DNA of 64,000 nt, from positions 434,001 to 498,000 of the forward strand of contig NZ_LVEJ01000003.1 of assembly GCF_001648775.1 (NCBI RefSeq), given 5' to 3'. Below, one piece after another: positions 38,098 through 48,299 of this stretch. Each line of letters opens with the position of its first letter. Position 1 is the stretch's first letter. The position numbers and the translations under genes were made by a program. This stretch comes from Pseudomonas fluorescens. GTDB lineage: Bacteria > Pseudomonadota > Gammaproteobacteria > Pseudomonadales > Pseudomonadaceae. A model generated the notes under the pieces. The model was not told the DNA's origin, did no database searches, and saw nothing but the letters and a program-made list of their open reading frames with translations.

Positions 38098-39378
38098 TCA
38101 CTCGGGCGAGTGGAAACTCAGGCTGTAATTCACCGCTTTCGGGCCTGGATCGAGAATATCCAGCGCGATATGGATCGGTGTTTGCGGCGGCATTTCCGCC
38201 AGACCCTCAAGATCGCCGCTGAGGTATTCGCCGGGCTTGAAGCGACGACTGGCAATCAGGTGGCCGTTGAGATCGGCAAAACGCAGTTCCAGCAGCGGAA
38301 ACGGCTGAGAGAACGTTGCGCGGTTATAGATGATCGCGTCGACCACCAGCGCACCGCTGAATTCCGGGTGGCTGCGCACCACCAGGTTGCTGCTCTTGAT
38401 TCGGGCGATGTCGACCTTGGACGGCACGGTGCAACCAATCTGCGGGCAGATCTGCTGGAACCATGGACGGTATTGGTCTTGTCGCGCCAGTTCATCGAAG
38501 TGATAGGCGATGTATTGGCCGGCCAGTCCGCCTGCCGCGATCAGCACCAGTAACAGCCAAAGCAAGCGACGGCCCCAGGGTGAGCGGCGCTTTTGCCAGT
38601 CGAGTTGCAGTGGATCGTCGGTCAGGTCCTGCAAGACTTCCGCGCGGACACCGGGCTCTGCGCGGTCACGCTTTTTGCGCAACGGCTCGATCGAAGGCAA
38701 ATCGTCTTCGCCGTCATCGTCGTCGCTGGCCGAGAAGCGTTCACGGCGGGCATTCGGATCGATCGGATCGTGCAGGCGCAGCTGCGGGATGGCCGGTTCG
38801 TCGTCCAGATCCACCGGTTCCAGCGTCAACGAAGGTTCGGTACGCGCGGCTTTTACCGGCTCGATCTCGACGGTTTCTGGCTCGTCATCTTCGGGTTCGG
38901 CACTGTGCGCATCGGCGCGTTCGCTGAACAGGCTGTCGCGCCACAGCGCTTCATCCGGTTCAGGTGCGTCGCGGCGCGCGCTCAGGGAGTCTTCGCGCGG
39001 GCGACCGAACTCGGTGGTGGGCTGGATTTCCCGTTGTTCGAGGCGGGCGAGTTCTTCGTCCAGATCGAGGCTGTCGAGATCCAGCTCGGATGCGCTCCAC
39101 TGCTTTTGGCTGATGGCGCGCGGTGCGGGCGGTTCGACGATGGGCGGCGGCTCGATAACCGGCGCGGCCTCGACAATCGGCAGTTGCTCGACAATCGACG
39201 GCGCGACCGGCGTCACCGCGTCCTTGCCGGCGTGTTGTTCCAGCAGCTGCTTGGCCGCGTTGAACACTTGCAGACAGGAGCCACAGCGAACCACCCCGCG
39301 GGCCACGCTCAATTGAGCATGGCTGACACGGAAACTGGTTTGGCAATGCGGGCACTGGGTGACGAAGCTGTCGGTCAT
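38098..39378 (-). CDS. DUF3426 zinc-ribbon membrane protein
   Basis: A 426-residue protein. The N-terminus is an MJ0042-type zinc ribbon with C9, C12, C32 and C35. A long, very acidic, low-complexity linker follows (about residues 50-260, rich in E, D, P). One transmembrane helix lies near residues 270-290 (LLWLLLVLIAAGGLAGQYIA), then a DUF3426 domain (about 300-426). It is adjacent to prmA as in other pseudomonads (equivalent of PA4851). Function is not known. The linker suggests a flexible tether between a cytoplasmic ribbon and a periplasmic domain. Confidence 0.85.
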   Translation of the reverse strand: MTDSFVTQCPHCQTSFRVSHAQLSVARGVVRCGSCLQVFNAAKQLLEQHAGKDAVTPVAPSIVEQLPIVEAAPVIEPPPIVEPPAPRAISQKQWSASELDLDSLDLDEELARLEQREIQPTTEFGRPREDSLSARRDAPEPDEALWRDSLFSERADAHSAEPEDDEPETVEIEPVKAARTEPSLTLEPVDLDDEPAIPQLRLHDPIDPNARRERFSASDDDDGEDDLPSIEPLRKKRDRAEPGVRAEVLQDLTDDPLQLDWQKRRSPWGRRLLWLLLVLIAAGGLAGQYIAYHFDELARQDQYRPWFQQICPQIGCTVPSKVDIARIKSSNLVVRSHPEFSGALVVDAIIYNRATFSQPFPLLELRFADLNGHLIASRRFKPGEYLSGDLEGLAEMPPQTPIHIALDILDPGPKAVNYSLSFHSPE

Positions 39379-39408
39379 GCGGCGATCCGGATTATGCAGG
39401 CGGTCATT

Positions 39409-40287
39409 CTAGCGCCGACGGCCGGTGATGCGCACCCAGCCATCGCGATTGGCGATCGGGTCGAGATCGAAGTCCTGCGCATAAGCGGCGGCGACTTCTT
39501 CACCTTGCTCGGCGAGGATGCCCGACAGCGCCAGACGGCCACCGGATTTAACCAGGCTGGACAGTTGCGGCGCCAGCGAAACCAACGGGCCAGCCAGAAT
39601 GTTGGCGACCAGCACGTCGGCTTGAACCTGTGGCAGATCTTCCGGCAGGTACAGCGGGAACAGCTCGTCGGCAATGTTGTTGCGACCGGCGTTATCGCGT
39701 GAAGCTTCCAGCGCTTGTACGTCGATGTCGGTGCCGACCGCTTCCTTGGCGCCGAGCAGCAGGGCGGCGATCGCCAGAATTCCCGAGCCACAGCCGAAGT
39801 CGAGCACGTTGCAGTTTTTCAGGTCCTGGCCGTCGAGCCATTCCAGGCACAGCGCGGTGGTCGGGTGAGTGCCGGTGCCGAAGGCCAGGCCCGGATCCAG
39901 CAGCAGATTGACTGCATCAGGCTCAGGCGCGGCGTGCCAGCTCGGCACGATCCATAGACGCTGGCCGAAGCGCATTGGCTGAAAACCGTCCATCCAGCTG
40001 CGTTCCCAATCCTGATCTTCGATGACTTCGCTGTGATGTTCGGGCAGCGGGCTGCCGGTCAGCAGTTCCAGATGGGCCAGCACCGGTGCCGGCTCGGTGC
40101 CGCCTTCGAACAGCGCCAGCAGGTGCGTGTGCGCCCACAGCGGCGTGGTGTTGAGTTCCGGCTCGAAGATCGGCTGATCTTCGGCGTCCATGAAGGTCAC
40201 CGACACGGCGCCCACTTCAAGGAAAGCGTCTTCGTAGGTTTCGGCTTGTTCCGGGCTGATGGCGAGACGTACTTGCAGCCAAGGCAT
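39409..40287 (-). CDS. prmA: Ribosomal protein L11 methyltransferase PrmA
   Basis: A 292-residue SAM-dependent enzyme that trimethylates L11. The start at 40287 ([11 protein letters not shown]) has AAGG upstream and matches the family; a longer GTG start adds three residues. The substrate-recognition N-terminal domain is followed by the methylase ([35 protein letters not shown]) and the motif [18 protein letters not shown]. Length and order are as expected. Confidence 0.95.
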   Translation of the reverse strand: MPWLQVRLAISPEQAETYEDAFLEVGAVSVTFMDAEDQPIFEPELNTTPLWAHTHLLALFEGGTEPAPVLAHLELLTGSPLPEHHSEVIEDQDWERSWMDGFQPMRFGQRLWIVPSWHAAPEPDAVNLLLDPGLAFGTGTHPTTALCLEWLDGQDLKNCNVLDFGCGSGILAIAALLLGAKEAVGTDIDVQALEASRDNAGRNNIADELFPLYLPEDLPQVQADVLVANILAGPLVSLAPQLSSLVKSGGRLALSGILAEQGEEVAAAYAQDFDLDPIANRDGWVRITGRRR

Positions 40288-40389
40288 GGCGGGCACCTTT
40301 GAAAAAATATTGATTGCAGCCTAGCGGCCTGCGAGAAGCGCGCAAGTTTACGCGAGCGCGCTGGGTTTGTGGGAGATGCATTGCACCCT

Positions 40390-40477
40390 GTGGGCGCGAG
40401 CCTGCTCGCGAAAGCGGAGTGTCAGTGATTGCATATGGATCTGATACACCGCTTTCGCGAGCAGGCTCGCTCCCACA
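40390..40477. repeat. REP doublet (inverted pair)
   Basis: One diverged copy (TGTGGGCGCGAGCCTGCTCG) and one consensus copy face each other upstream of prmA and downstream of accC. Confidence 0.85.
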
Positions 40478-40502
40478 AGGGGCTTGTGAAACCTGCAGAA
40501 AC

Positions 40503-40530
40503 AACAAAGCCGCCCGAAGGCGGCTTTGTT
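40503..40530 (-). terminator. Terminator of the accB-accC operon
   Basis: A perfect 12-bp stem (AACAAAGCCGCC / GGCGGCTTTGTT) with a CGAA tetraloop, just past the accC stop codon. The T-tract on the minus strand is weak (TTGTTGTTTC). Confidence 0.8.
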
Positions 40531-40547
40531 GGGTGCAGGCTCGAAGC

Positions 40548-41906
40548 TTAGTGCTTCTCGGCAGCCAGCTTGTGCTCCAGGTAGTGAATGTTTACACCGC
40601 CCTTGCAGAAGCCTTCGTCACGAACCAGATCACGGTGCAGCGGGATGTTGGTCTTGATCCCGTCTACCACGATTTCGTCCAGGGCATTGCGCATGCGTGC
40701 CATGGCTTCGTCGCGGGTCGCGCCGTAAGTGATCAGCTTGCCAATCAGCGAGTCGTAGTTCGGCGGAACGGCATAGCCACTGTACAGGTGCGAATCGACG
40801 CGAACGCCGTTGCCGCCTGGAGCGTGGAAATGCTTGACCGTGCCCGGACTCGGCATGAAGGTTTTCGGGTCTTCAGCGTTGATCCGGCATTCCAGCGAGT
40901 GACCGCGGATAACCACATCATCCTGAGTGAACGACAACTTGTTGCCAGCGGCGATGCTGAGCATCTCCTTGACGATGTCGATACCGGTGACCATTTCCGA
41001 AACCGGGTGCTCCACCTGAACACGGGTGTTCATTTCGATGAAGTAGAAACGACCGTTCTCGTACAGGAACTCGAAAGTGCCGGCGCCACGGTAGCCGATG
41101 TCGATGCACGCCTTGACGCAGCGAGCCAGTACTTCCTCGCGAGCCTTCTCGTCGATGCCCGGTGCCGGCGCTTCTTCGAGAACCTTCTGGTGACGACGTT
41201 GCAGCGAGCAATCGCGGTCGCCCAGATGGATGGCGTGGCCCTGGCCGTCGGACAGCACCTGGACTTCGACGTGACGCGGGTTGGTCAGGAATTTTTCCAG
41301 ATACACCATCGGGTTGCCGAACGCCGCGCCAGCTTCGGTGCGGGTCAGTTTGGCGAAGGCGATCAGGTCTTCTTCCTTGTGCACCACACGCATACCGCGA
41401 CCACCACCGCCGCCAGCGGCTTTGATGATCACCGGGTAGCCGACTTCACGACCGATGCGCAGCGCCGTTTCTTCGTCTTCCGGCAGTGGGCCGTCAGAGC
41501 CTGGAACGGTCGGCACGCCGGCTTCGATCATCGCGTGCTTGGCCGAAACCTTGTCGCCCATCAGGCGGATGGTTTCGGCTTTCGGGCCGATGAAAGCGAA
41601 GCCGGAGTTCTCGACCTGCTCGGCAAAATCGGCGTTTTCCGCGAGGAAACCGTAGCCTGGGTGAATGGCGGTAGCGCCGGTCACTTCAGCGGCCGCGATG
41701 ATGGCCGGGATGTGCAGGTAGGACTGAGCGGCAGACGCCGGGCCGATGCAGACGGATTCGTCTGCCAGACCCAGGTGCATCAGCTCTTTGTCGGCCTTGG
41801 AGTAAACGGCGACGGTCTTGATGCCCATCTCTTTGCAGGCACGCAGAATCCGCAGGGCGATCTCACCGCGGTTAGCGATCAGAACTTTTTCCAACTTCGC
41901 AGTCAT
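40548..41906 (-). CDS. accC: Acetyl-CoA carboxylase biotin carboxylase subunit AccC
   Basis: A 452-residue ATP-grasp enzyme that carboxylates biotin on AccB, the first step of fatty acid synthesis. Start at 41906 ([20 protein letters not shown]) rather than the longer frame. The glycine-rich ATP loop [14 protein letters not shown] is near residue 159; [15 protein letters not shown] and [18 protein letters not shown] are conserved. Co-transcribed with accB, 18 bases apart. Confidence 0.96.
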   Translation of the reverse strand: MTAKLEKVLIANRGEIALRILRACKEMGIKTVAVYSKADKELMHLGLADESVCIGPASAAQSYLHIPAIIAAAEVTGATAIHPGYGFLAENADFAEQVENSGFAFIGPKAETIRLMGDKVSAKHAMIEAGVPTVPGSDGPLPEDEETALRIGREVGYPVIIKAAGGGGGRGMRVVHKEEDLIAFAKLTRTEAGAAFGNPMVYLEKFLTNPRHVEVQVLSDGQGHAIHLGDRDCSLQRRHQKVLEEAPAPGIDEKAREEVLARCVKACIDIGYRGAGTFEFLYENGRFYFIEMNTRVQVEHPVSEMVTGIDIVKEMLSIAAGNKLSFTQDDVVIRGHSLECRINAEDPKTFMPSPGTVKHFHAPGGNGVRVDSHLYSGYAVPPNYDSLIGKLITYGATRDEAMARMRNALDEIVVDGIKTNIPLHRDLVRDEGFCKGGVNIHYLEHKLAAEKH

Positions 41907-41923
41907 CAAAGGCTCTCCGCAGT

Positions 41924-42382
41924 TCAAACGATGGTGAACAGCGGTTGGTCGTACTCAACCGGCTGGCCGTCTTCGACGAGGATGGACTCGATCACACCGC
42001 TGGTTTCAGCTTCGATGTGGTTCATCATCTTCATGGCTTCGACGATGCACAGAGTGTCGCCTTTCTTCACGGTCTGGCCGACTTCAACGAAGGACGGCGA
42101 GGTTGGCGAAGATTTACGGTAGAAGGTGCCGACCATCGGCGAACGGGCAACAGTGCCGTTCAGCGCTGGTGCAGCCGCGGCAACCGGAGCGGCAGCCACT
42201 GGAGCCGCTGCAACAGGTGCGGCAGCCGGCGCTTGCATCGGAGCCGGTGCGTAGTACTGCTGAGCCGGGGTCTTGCTGTGACGGCTGATGCGTACGGACT
42301 CTTCGCCTTCCTTGATCTCGAGCTCGTCGATGCCGGACTCTTCCAGCAATTCGATCAGTTTCTTAACTTTACGGATATCCAT
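41924..42382 (-). CDS. accB: Biotin carboxyl carrier protein AccB
   Basis: A 152-residue biotin carrier. A helical N-terminal part is followed by a flexible Ala/Pro-rich linker (residues about 38-75) and a C-terminal biotinyl domain with K118 in EAMKMMN as the biotin attachment site. It carries the biotin between AccC and the carboxyltransferase AccAD. Same operon as accC. Confidence 0.97.
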   Translation of the reverse strand: MDIRKVKKLIELLEESGIDELEIKEGEESVRISRHSKTPAQQYYAPAPMQAPAAAPVAAAPVAAAPVAAAAPALNGTVARSPMVGTFYRKSSPTSPSFVEVGQTVKKGDTLCIVEAMKMMNHIEAETSGVIESILVEDGQPVEYDQPLFTIV

Positions 42383-42430
42383 GAATCATCAACTCCCAAG
42401 GGTCGGTCAGGGGCGCTTAACGCTTGTAGT

Positions 42431-42883
42431 TCAAGTCGTTGCCTGTGTTTCAAGCTGTTCTAGTGCAGCCTCCAGGGCCAGTCGGTAACCGCTGGCGCCA
42501 AGGCCGCAGATCACTCCCACCGCTACGTCGGAGAAGTAAGAGTGATGGCGGAAAGGTTCGCGTTTGTGCACGTTGGACAAATGCACTTCGATGAATGGGA
42601 TGCTCACTCCCAGCAACGCGTCACGTAATGCGACACTTGTGTGCGTAAAAGCTGCTGGATTGATCAGAATGAAATCGACGCCTTCGCCGCGTGCGGCGTG
42701 GATGCGGTCGATCAATTCGTACTCGGCATTGCTTTGCAGATACAGCAGATGATGGCCGGCTTCACGGGCGCGGCGCTCCAGATCCTGATTGATCTGCGCC
42801 AGGGTCGTTGAACCGTAAGTGCCGGGTTCGCGGGTGCCGAGCAGGTTCAGGTTGGGGCCGTGCAGCACCAGTAGGGTTGCCAT
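42431..42883 (-). CDS. aroQ: 3-dehydroquinate dehydratase type II AroQ
   Basis: A 150-residue shikimate-pathway enzyme. Hallmarks: [21 protein letters not shown] (catalytic Tyr23), [20 protein letters not shown] and [20 protein letters not shown] (catalytic His), and [14 protein letters not shown]. It is 48 bases upstream of accB. This copy corresponds to aroQ1 of P. aeruginosa, which lies in the same neighbourhood. Confidence 0.96.
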   Translation of the reverse strand: MATLLVLHGPNLNLLGTREPGTYGSTTLAQINQDLERRAREAGHHLLYLQSNAEYELIDRIHAARGEGVDFILINPAAFTHTSVALRDALLGVSIPFIEVHLSNVHKREPFRHHSYFSDVAVGVICGLGASGYRLALEAALEQLETQATT

Positions 42884-43050
42884 CTGCGTAGTCCTTGTTA
42901 TGAATGAGCAGTCGTCAGAACCCGGCGACTATGCCGCAAAGACTTTGTGACTGTCCAGTTCTATGCAATAGCCAGCACGATGGCCGATGTTTGCGCGAAA
43001 TATGTGACCAAGTGATTTGATCCGGTCATTTGCGGTGATGATGCGGGCCG

Positions 43051-43120
43051 CTTCGCGAGCAGGCTCGCTCCCACATTGGAATATGTACCCCTGTGGGGGC
43101 GAGCTTGCTCGCGAAGGCGA
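43051..43120. repeat. REP doublet (outward orientation)
   Basis: TTCGCGAGCAGGCTCGCTCC and a diverged partner (CTGTGGGGGCGAGCTTGCTC) flank about 15 bases. The arms face the opposite way to the other doublets of the window. It lies between aroQ and ctpL. Confidence 0.8.
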
Positions 43121-43124
43121 TTTG

Positions 43125-45071
43125 TCAGACACGAAAGGCCTGAACGGCGGTATGCAATTGGCCGCCCAATATCAGCAGGTTCTCGCCCTGTTCGCGCCCA
43201 CGGCCGATCCGCACCAGATTATCCCCACCCAACTGATGGATCCGCTCGCTGTGATCGCGAATCTCGCTGACCGCGCCACTCTGCTGCGCAGTGACATCAG
43301 CGATGCGGATCGCCGTGTCGGAAATGGTCTGGATCGCGCCGACGATTTTATCCAGCGCGCCATCCGCCGCTTGTGCCTGATTGGCCGTGGCTTCGGCGTG
43401 TTCGACCTGCGCGCGCATGCCTTCCACCGATTGCCGTGCCGCTGTTTGCAGGCCGGCGATCAGCGTCTGAATTTCCGCTGTAGCACCGGCAGTGCGCTGC
43501 GCCAGCGAACGCACTTCTTCGGCGACCACGGCAAAACCGCGACCCATTTCCCCGGCCCGCGCCGCTTCGATCGCGGCGTTCAGCGCCAACAGGTTGGTCT
43601 GGTCGGCGATCGAGCGAATCACCGTCAGCACGCCGCCGATGGTCGCTGACTCCTCGGCCAGATGCTCGATCATCTGCGCGTTGCCTTGTACTTCACCGAC
43701 CAAGGCATGCAGCCCGGTCAGGCTCTGGCCAATCACGGTCTGGCCATGCTCGACGGCCAATCCGGCGTGTCGGCTGGCATCCGCTGCCTGCTGCGCATCG
43801 CCGGCCACCTGTTGAATGGTTGCCTCCAGTTCGCCCAGCGAATCACGGATCAACGCCGTGTCACCGGCCTGATGTTCGGCGCCGCTGTGCAAATCGTTGC
43901 TCAGCTCGGCAAGCGTGCGACTGCTGCCCGCGACTTGTTCGGCATTGCCGCGAATCGTTCCGACCAAGTCCACTAGATAGGCACGCAAGCGGTTGAGTGA
44001 GGCTTCAATGTCGTGCAGTTCACGGTTGGTTTTGCCCAAGTGGATATCGCCGCTGAAATCGCCCTCGGCCCAGGTCGACAGTGCCGGAGCGAGATTGGTC
44101 AGCGTGCGCGCCAACCGTCGCTGCAAGGTGTCGATGAGCAGCGCAATCAGCAGAATCAGGCCGATCATCACGCCTTGCATCAAGCGGACTTCGCCCTGGA
44201 TTTGCCCGTGCTGGGCGCGCACCACCGGCTCCAGTCCAGCGATGGCTTGCTGTACGGCGGCGATTTTCTCATGGGTGGCGGTGCTCAACTCGGTGCGCTT
44301 TTGAATCTGATCGCGGGTGCGCGCCAGCTCTGCAGGGTAGCGGCCAAGCAAGCTGTTGAGCTCACGTTTGAGGCCCACACCGGCGTCCTCGGCGACAGTT
44401 TTTTCGCTGTTCTCGATGCCCATCAGCGCGGCGAAGTCATCGCTGCCCGATTCGCTTTTGGCGACGACACCGAGCAAGGGCAGGGCATCAATCGCTTGAG
44501 CCTGCGAGCGAATATTGCTGACTTCGCGCTCAACGTCGGCGGCCAGTTCGCTACGCCCGCTGCTGACCAGTTTGTCCCGCGCCAGCGATAGTTTACCCAC
44601 GTGCTGCGAGGCGGACAGCAGTGGCGTCAGATAGGCCGCATTGCCGTTGGCATAGGTGCTGAGCTGGTCGAGACTAGCGCTCAGTTCGCGTTCGGCCTGC
44701 AACAGCAACGCTTGCGGATCGCCGGCCAGCTTGCCGGCGGCGAGCAGGTCGGTTTTGCTGAAGTCTTCAAGCCCCGACAGGCTTGGGCGCAATGTCTCGG
44801 CCAGCGCTGGTGGCAGCTCATCGAGTTCTTTCTGCAAGCCGTCGATGGCCTGGCTGGCACTGCTCAAGCGCAGGGCATCGCCGCTGCCGAGGTAGTCCTC
44901 GACATTGCGTGCCACCTCGTTCTGAAATTGCTGCGACAACCCCAGATAGCGCTCCATCAACAGATACGGGCGTTCGAGGGCTTTTTGCGACCACCACAGC
45001 GTGGCGCCGAGTGCGAGGCACACGGCGACCAGCAGCAGCGTATTGAGATTGGTGAGCAACTTCAGGCGCAT
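43125..45071 (-). CDS. ctpL: Methyl-accepting chemotaxis protein, CtpL-like
   Basis: A 648-residue chemoreceptor starting at 45071 ([20 protein letters not shown]; weak RBS). One helix at the N-terminus, a periplasmic helical ligand domain of about 270 residues, a second helix near [17 protein letters not shown], a HAMP domain, and a cytoplasmic signalling hairpin with [20 protein letters not shown] and [20 protein letters not shown]. No C-terminal CheR pentapeptide. Its place between aroQ and the GcbA gene equals PA4844 (CtpL, phosphate taxis), but the intervening dipZ of P. aeruginosa is missing. The ligand is an inference by orthology. Confidence 0.72.
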   Translation of the reverse strand: MRLKLLTNLNTLLLVAVCLALGATLWWSQKALERPYLLMERYLGLSQQFQNEVARNVEDYLGSGDALRLSSASQAIDGLQKELDELPPALAETLRPSLSGLEDFSKTDLLAAGKLAGDPQALLLQAERELSASLDQLSTYANGNAAYLTPLLSASQHVGKLSLARDKLVSSGRSELAADVEREVSNIRSQAQAIDALPLLGVVAKSESGSDDFAALMGIENSEKTVAEDAGVGLKRELNSLLGRYPAELARTRDQIQKRTELSTATHEKIAAVQQAIAGLEPVVRAQHGQIQGEVRLMQGVMIGLILLIALLIDTLQRRLARTLTNLAPALSTWAEGDFSGDIHLGKTNRELHDIEASLNRLRAYLVDLVGTIRGNAEQVAGSSRTLAELSNDLHSGAEHQAGDTALIRDSLGELEATIQQVAGDAQQAADASRHAGLAVEHGQTVIGQSLTGLHALVGEVQGNAQMIEHLAEESATIGGVLTVIRSIADQTNLLALNAAIEAARAGEMGRGFAVVAEEVRSLAQRTAGATAEIQTLIAGLQTAARQSVEGMRAQVEHAEATANQAQAADGALDKIVGAIQTISDTAIRIADVTAQQSGAVSEIRDHSERIHQLGGDNLVRIGRGREQGENLLILGGQLHTAVQAFRV

Positions 45072-45122
45072 GACGGCTACCAACGGCAGAAATGGTAAGC
45101 GCCTGAATTTATTGCGGTTCTG

Positions 45123-46793
45123 TTACAGGGTTATGACCGAATCAGTGGAATCCGATGAAAAAGTGGCACTTTGCTTTGAGTCGCGCGCAGTCTGCACGCG
45201 ATTGCGTCCGGCACCTTTGGCGCGGTACAGCGCCTCATCGGCCTGACTGGCCATCATCAAACTGTCGCAGTCGTCGTGCATTTCCACCACGCCGGCACTG
45301 AAGGTGCACCACAAATCCTGTGGCTGCGCCGGGTAATGGATTTCGGCGAAGCGTTGGCGGATCTCGTCGAGGACTTTGTGCGCGGCTTCTATATCCGTGT
45401 CAGGCATGACGATGGCGAACTCTTCGCCGCCATAGCGGCCGATGAAGTCGGTCTTGCGCAAACGCTGCTTGAGAAACAGCGCAAGGCTTTTGATCACGCG
45501 GTCGCCCATCGGGTGGCCGTGACTGTCGTTGACCCGTTTGAAGTGGTCAATGTCGAGCATGGCAAAGCTCAGCGGCTTGTTCTCGCGGCGGGCGCGGAAC
45601 GAGCAGTCTTCGAGCAATTGCAGAATGTGCGTGTGGTTGTACAGGCCGGTGAGGCTGTCGCGGACCATGCGCGCTTTCAGATTGCGCGCGCGGGCGGCGC
45701 GGTTGCGCACGGTCGTGATCAGGTGGCGCGGCTTGATCGGCTTGGTCAGGAAGTCATCGCCGCCCTCGCTCATGGCGTCGAGTTGCTTGTCCAGATCGTC
45801 CTCGGCCGACAGGTAAATGATCGGCACGCTGACATAACGGTCGTTGTGGCGGATCACCTTGGCCAGCTCGGTGCCGGTACAGGCCGGCATGTACATGTCG
45901 AGGATGATCAGGTCGGGCTGGAAATCCGCCAGTTCGGCCATCGCCTGAATCGGTTCGATCAAGGTGCGCGTGACGATCCCGGCGCTGTTGAGCAGGCGTT
46001 CGGTGTGCAAGGCCTGGGCGCGCGAATCGTCGATGATCAGCACTTTATAAGGTTCGTACTGGGCGACGCAGGTGAGGACTTCGATCTTCTCCAGCAGGCT
46101 CGAGGCTTCGAGGGTGCCGGTAAGGAATTCCTGGCCACCCGCACGCACGGCAGCGAGGCGCGTCGGCGTATCGGTTTCGTGCAGGCTGAAGAACAGCAAG
46201 GGCAGCGGTTCTTCCAGGCCAACCTGGGCTTCGGCGGCGAGTTTCAGACCGATGCCGGCGCCGCTGAAATCCACGTCCATGACGATCGCCGCTGGCAGGC
46301 GCTCGACCATCGATGAGCGAAACGCCGAGACACTGTCCAGCGCCTGCGCGCTCAAGCCAAAAAACTCCAGTTGCTTGGCCAGCCGCTCGGCGCGGTCGTG
46401 GTCCTGCAACATCACGTAGATCGGCTTGCGCAGTGGCGGCAGAAACGTCTGGTCGAGTTGATCGCCATGGCGCAGACCGGTGCGCGACAGGCGCTGCATC
46501 AAACGGTTGAGGTCGGTGATCAGGCCGCTGCTGAGGCGGCCGCGATTGGCGTCCACCGCTTCCAGCGATTGACTGATGTGGTGCGCCAGTTGTGTGTGTT
46601 CGGGCTGTTCGAAGCGCTCGGCAAAACGCAGCAGGCGCAAATTGGCCTCGCTCAGTTCGGCGAGATCGACAGTGGACCACTCACTGCGTTGCAGGCGCTG
46701 CCATATCTCAAGAATCTGACGTGCCTGATGAATTACCCGCTGGGCAAAGTGGTGCTTGAGACGCTCACGGCTGGGGTCTTCTGGCTCGGTCAT
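45123..46793 (-). CDS. gcbA: Diguanylate cyclase response regulator GcbA
   Basis: A 556-residue protein. An N-terminal helical region with a degenerate receiver-like segment is followed by a canonical receiver domain (VLIIDDSRAQA, phospho-acceptor Asp in LIILDMYMPACTG) and a GGDEF domain with the active motif GGEEF and an RKTD allosteric I-site five residues upstream. It makes c-di-GMP. GcbA of P. fluorescens promotes early surface attachment; in P. aeruginosa the equivalent is PA4843. Gene order and domain order support this identity. Confidence 0.85.
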   Translation of the reverse strand: MTEPEDPSRERLKHHFAQRVIHQARQILEIWQRLQRSEWSTVDLAELSEANLRLLRFAERFEQPEHTQLAHHISQSLEAVDANRGRLSSGLITDLNRLMQRLSRTGLRHGDQLDQTFLPPLRKPIYVMLQDHDRAERLAKQLEFFGLSAQALDSVSAFRSSMVERLPAAIVMDVDFSGAGIGLKLAAEAQVGLEEPLPLLFFSLHETDTPTRLAAVRAGGQEFLTGTLEASSLLEKIEVLTCVAQYEPYKVLIIDDSRAQALHTERLLNSAGIVTRTLIEPIQAMAELADFQPDLIILDMYMPACTGTELAKVIRHNDRYVSVPIIYLSAEDDLDKQLDAMSEGGDDFLTKPIKPRHLITTVRNRAARARNLKARMVRDSLTGLYNHTHILQLLEDCSFRARRENKPLSFAMLDIDHFKRVNDSHGHPMGDRVIKSLALFLKQRLRKTDFIGRYGGEEFAIVMPDTDIEAAHKVLDEIRQRFAEIHYPAQPQDLWCTFSAGVVEMHDDCDSLMMASQADEALYRAKGAGRNRVQTARDSKQSATFSSDSTDSVITL

Positions 46794-47228
46794 ATCCTGA
46801 CTACTAGTTAGGCTGCATGCTGAGATCGACTGGTGGCTCTATGCTAGCACCTCTTTTCCCTTAGACGAGTGTCGTACGTCAATAATCTGCGGTGCGACAC
46901 AATTCAGTTTCTGACCGGGCGGTTTTGTTTTTGACCTGTTCGTCGGTGAAGTCCACATAAACCGGGCGCTCCCTGAGTTGCCAGAGTGATCGGGGCGAGT
47001 TTTCTGTCGCGCTTTTATCCGCGCGGTGAATGAGCTTTGCAAGGGTTTTCAGTGCCCTGCAAGCCGTTTGGCTGAGGCGCCGGGATCGGGGATTCCCTTA
47101 GTGGGCGCCGAAGCGGCATTCGTCCACATGATTTGCGGCTTATCGTTACGCGCGGGTGCCCGGCCTTGGCACGTTGTTGTATGGTTGTGGTCGAACCGTT
47201 GAACCCAAGTGATTGAAAGGATATCGCC
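46794..47228. other. Non-coding gap of about 435 bases between gcbA and the DUF2333 gene
   Basis: It separates two divergent genes and presumably holds both promoters. There is a GC-rich stretch near 47060-47110 and no convincing ORF, repeat or RNA gene. A sequence TTGGCACGTTGTTGTATGG near 47165 is close to a sigma-54 pattern but lacks the GC of the -12 box. Confidence 0.4.
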
Positions 47229-48296
47229 ATGCTGGACTGGAAAAACCGCGCGGGCAGCGCGCCTGAACGTGCCGCTGAACCCAAGTCGGCCGCCCGCAGC
47301 TATGTTGGCGGGCTGCTGTTCAGCCGTGCCCTGGCCACGCTGATCGGCATTTACCTACTGGTGACCATTGGCCTGGGATGGTACTGGAGCCAGGAGCCAG
47401 CGCTGTTTCCGGTGGCGCAAAACGCTCAGGCGGCAGCCGAGAAAGAAGGCAAGCAAATGGTGGTCGGCTACACCACGGTCGAAACCCTGAAGACCGTCGC
47501 CGGGACCTTGCTGAACAAACCGGGCGGCTACATTTCCAACGACCGCTTCCCGCCAGGCCTGTGGATGGACAACACGCCGAGCTGGGAATACGGCGTGCTG
47601 GTACAGGTGCGTGACCTGACCCGCGCGCTGCGCAAAGACTTCGCCCGCTCGCAATCGCAGTCGGCTGAAGACGCCGATCTGGCCAAGGCCGAGCCGCGTT
47701 TCAACTTCGACAACAAGAGCTGGATCCTGCCGTCCAGTGAGTCGGAATATCAGGAAGGCATCAACTCCCTGAGCCGTTATCAGGCACGTCTGTCTGACCC
47801 GACGCAGAAAAATGCGCTGTTCTACGCACGCGCCGACAACCTGAATAACTGGCTGGGCGATGTGGGCACCCGTCTCGGTTCGCTGTCGCAACGGCTGTCG
47901 GCCAGTGTTGGTCGAGTCAAACTCAACACCGCGCTGAAAACCGAAGTTCCGGCCGTCGGTGAAGTGCCACAGGTTGACGAAGAAGTCGTCGAGACCCCGT
48001 GGATGCAGATCGACAACGTGTTCTATGAAGCACGCGGTCAGGCCTGGGCGCTCTCGCACCTGTTGCGTGCCATCGAAGTCGACTTCGCCGATGTGCTGGC
48101 GAAGAAGAACGCCACGGTCAGCGTGCGGCAGATCATCCGCGAGCTGGAAGCCTCGCAGGAACCGGTATGGAGTCCTATGATTCTGAACGGTAGCGGTTTC
48201 GGCGTGCTGGCTAACCACTCGCTGGTCATGGCCAACTATATTTCCCGGGCCAACGCCGCTGTGATCGACTTGCGTCAACTGCTCAACCAGGGCTGA
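47229..48296 (+). CDS. DUF2333 family inner-membrane protein
   Basis: A 355-residue protein with one N-terminal helix (LFSRALATLIGIYLLVTIGLGW, residues about 30-51) and a large soluble part, likely periplasmic. Family motifs include TLLNKPGGYISNDRFPPGLWMDN, WEYGVLVQVRDL and LVMANYISRANAAVIDLRQ. The equivalent of PA4842. Function is not known. The ATG lies after AAAGGATATC. It is 3 bases upstream of the Nudix gene. Confidence 0.85.
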   Translation: MLDWKNRAGSAPERAAEPKSAARSYVGGLLFSRALATLIGIYLLVTIGLGWYWSQEPALFPVAQNAQAAAEKEGKQMVVGYTTVETLKTVAGTLLNKPGGYISNDRFPPGLWMDNTPSWEYGVLVQVRDLTRALRKDFARSQSQSAEDADLAKAEPRFNFDNKSWILPSSESEYQEGINSLSRYQARLSDPTQKNALFYARADNLNNWLGDVGTRLGSLSQRLSASVGRVKLNTALKTEVPAVGEVPQVDEEVVETPWMQIDNVFYEARGQAWALSHLLRAIEVDFADVLAKKNATVSVRQIIRELEASQEPVWSPMILNGSGFGVLANHSLVMANYISRANAAVIDLRQLLNQG

Positions 48297-48299
48297 TTC

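Noticed and set aside
47160..47185. Sigma-54 promoter before the DUF2333 gene
   Set aside because: TTGGCACGTTGTTGTATGG has a good -24 box but the -12 GC is replaced by TA.
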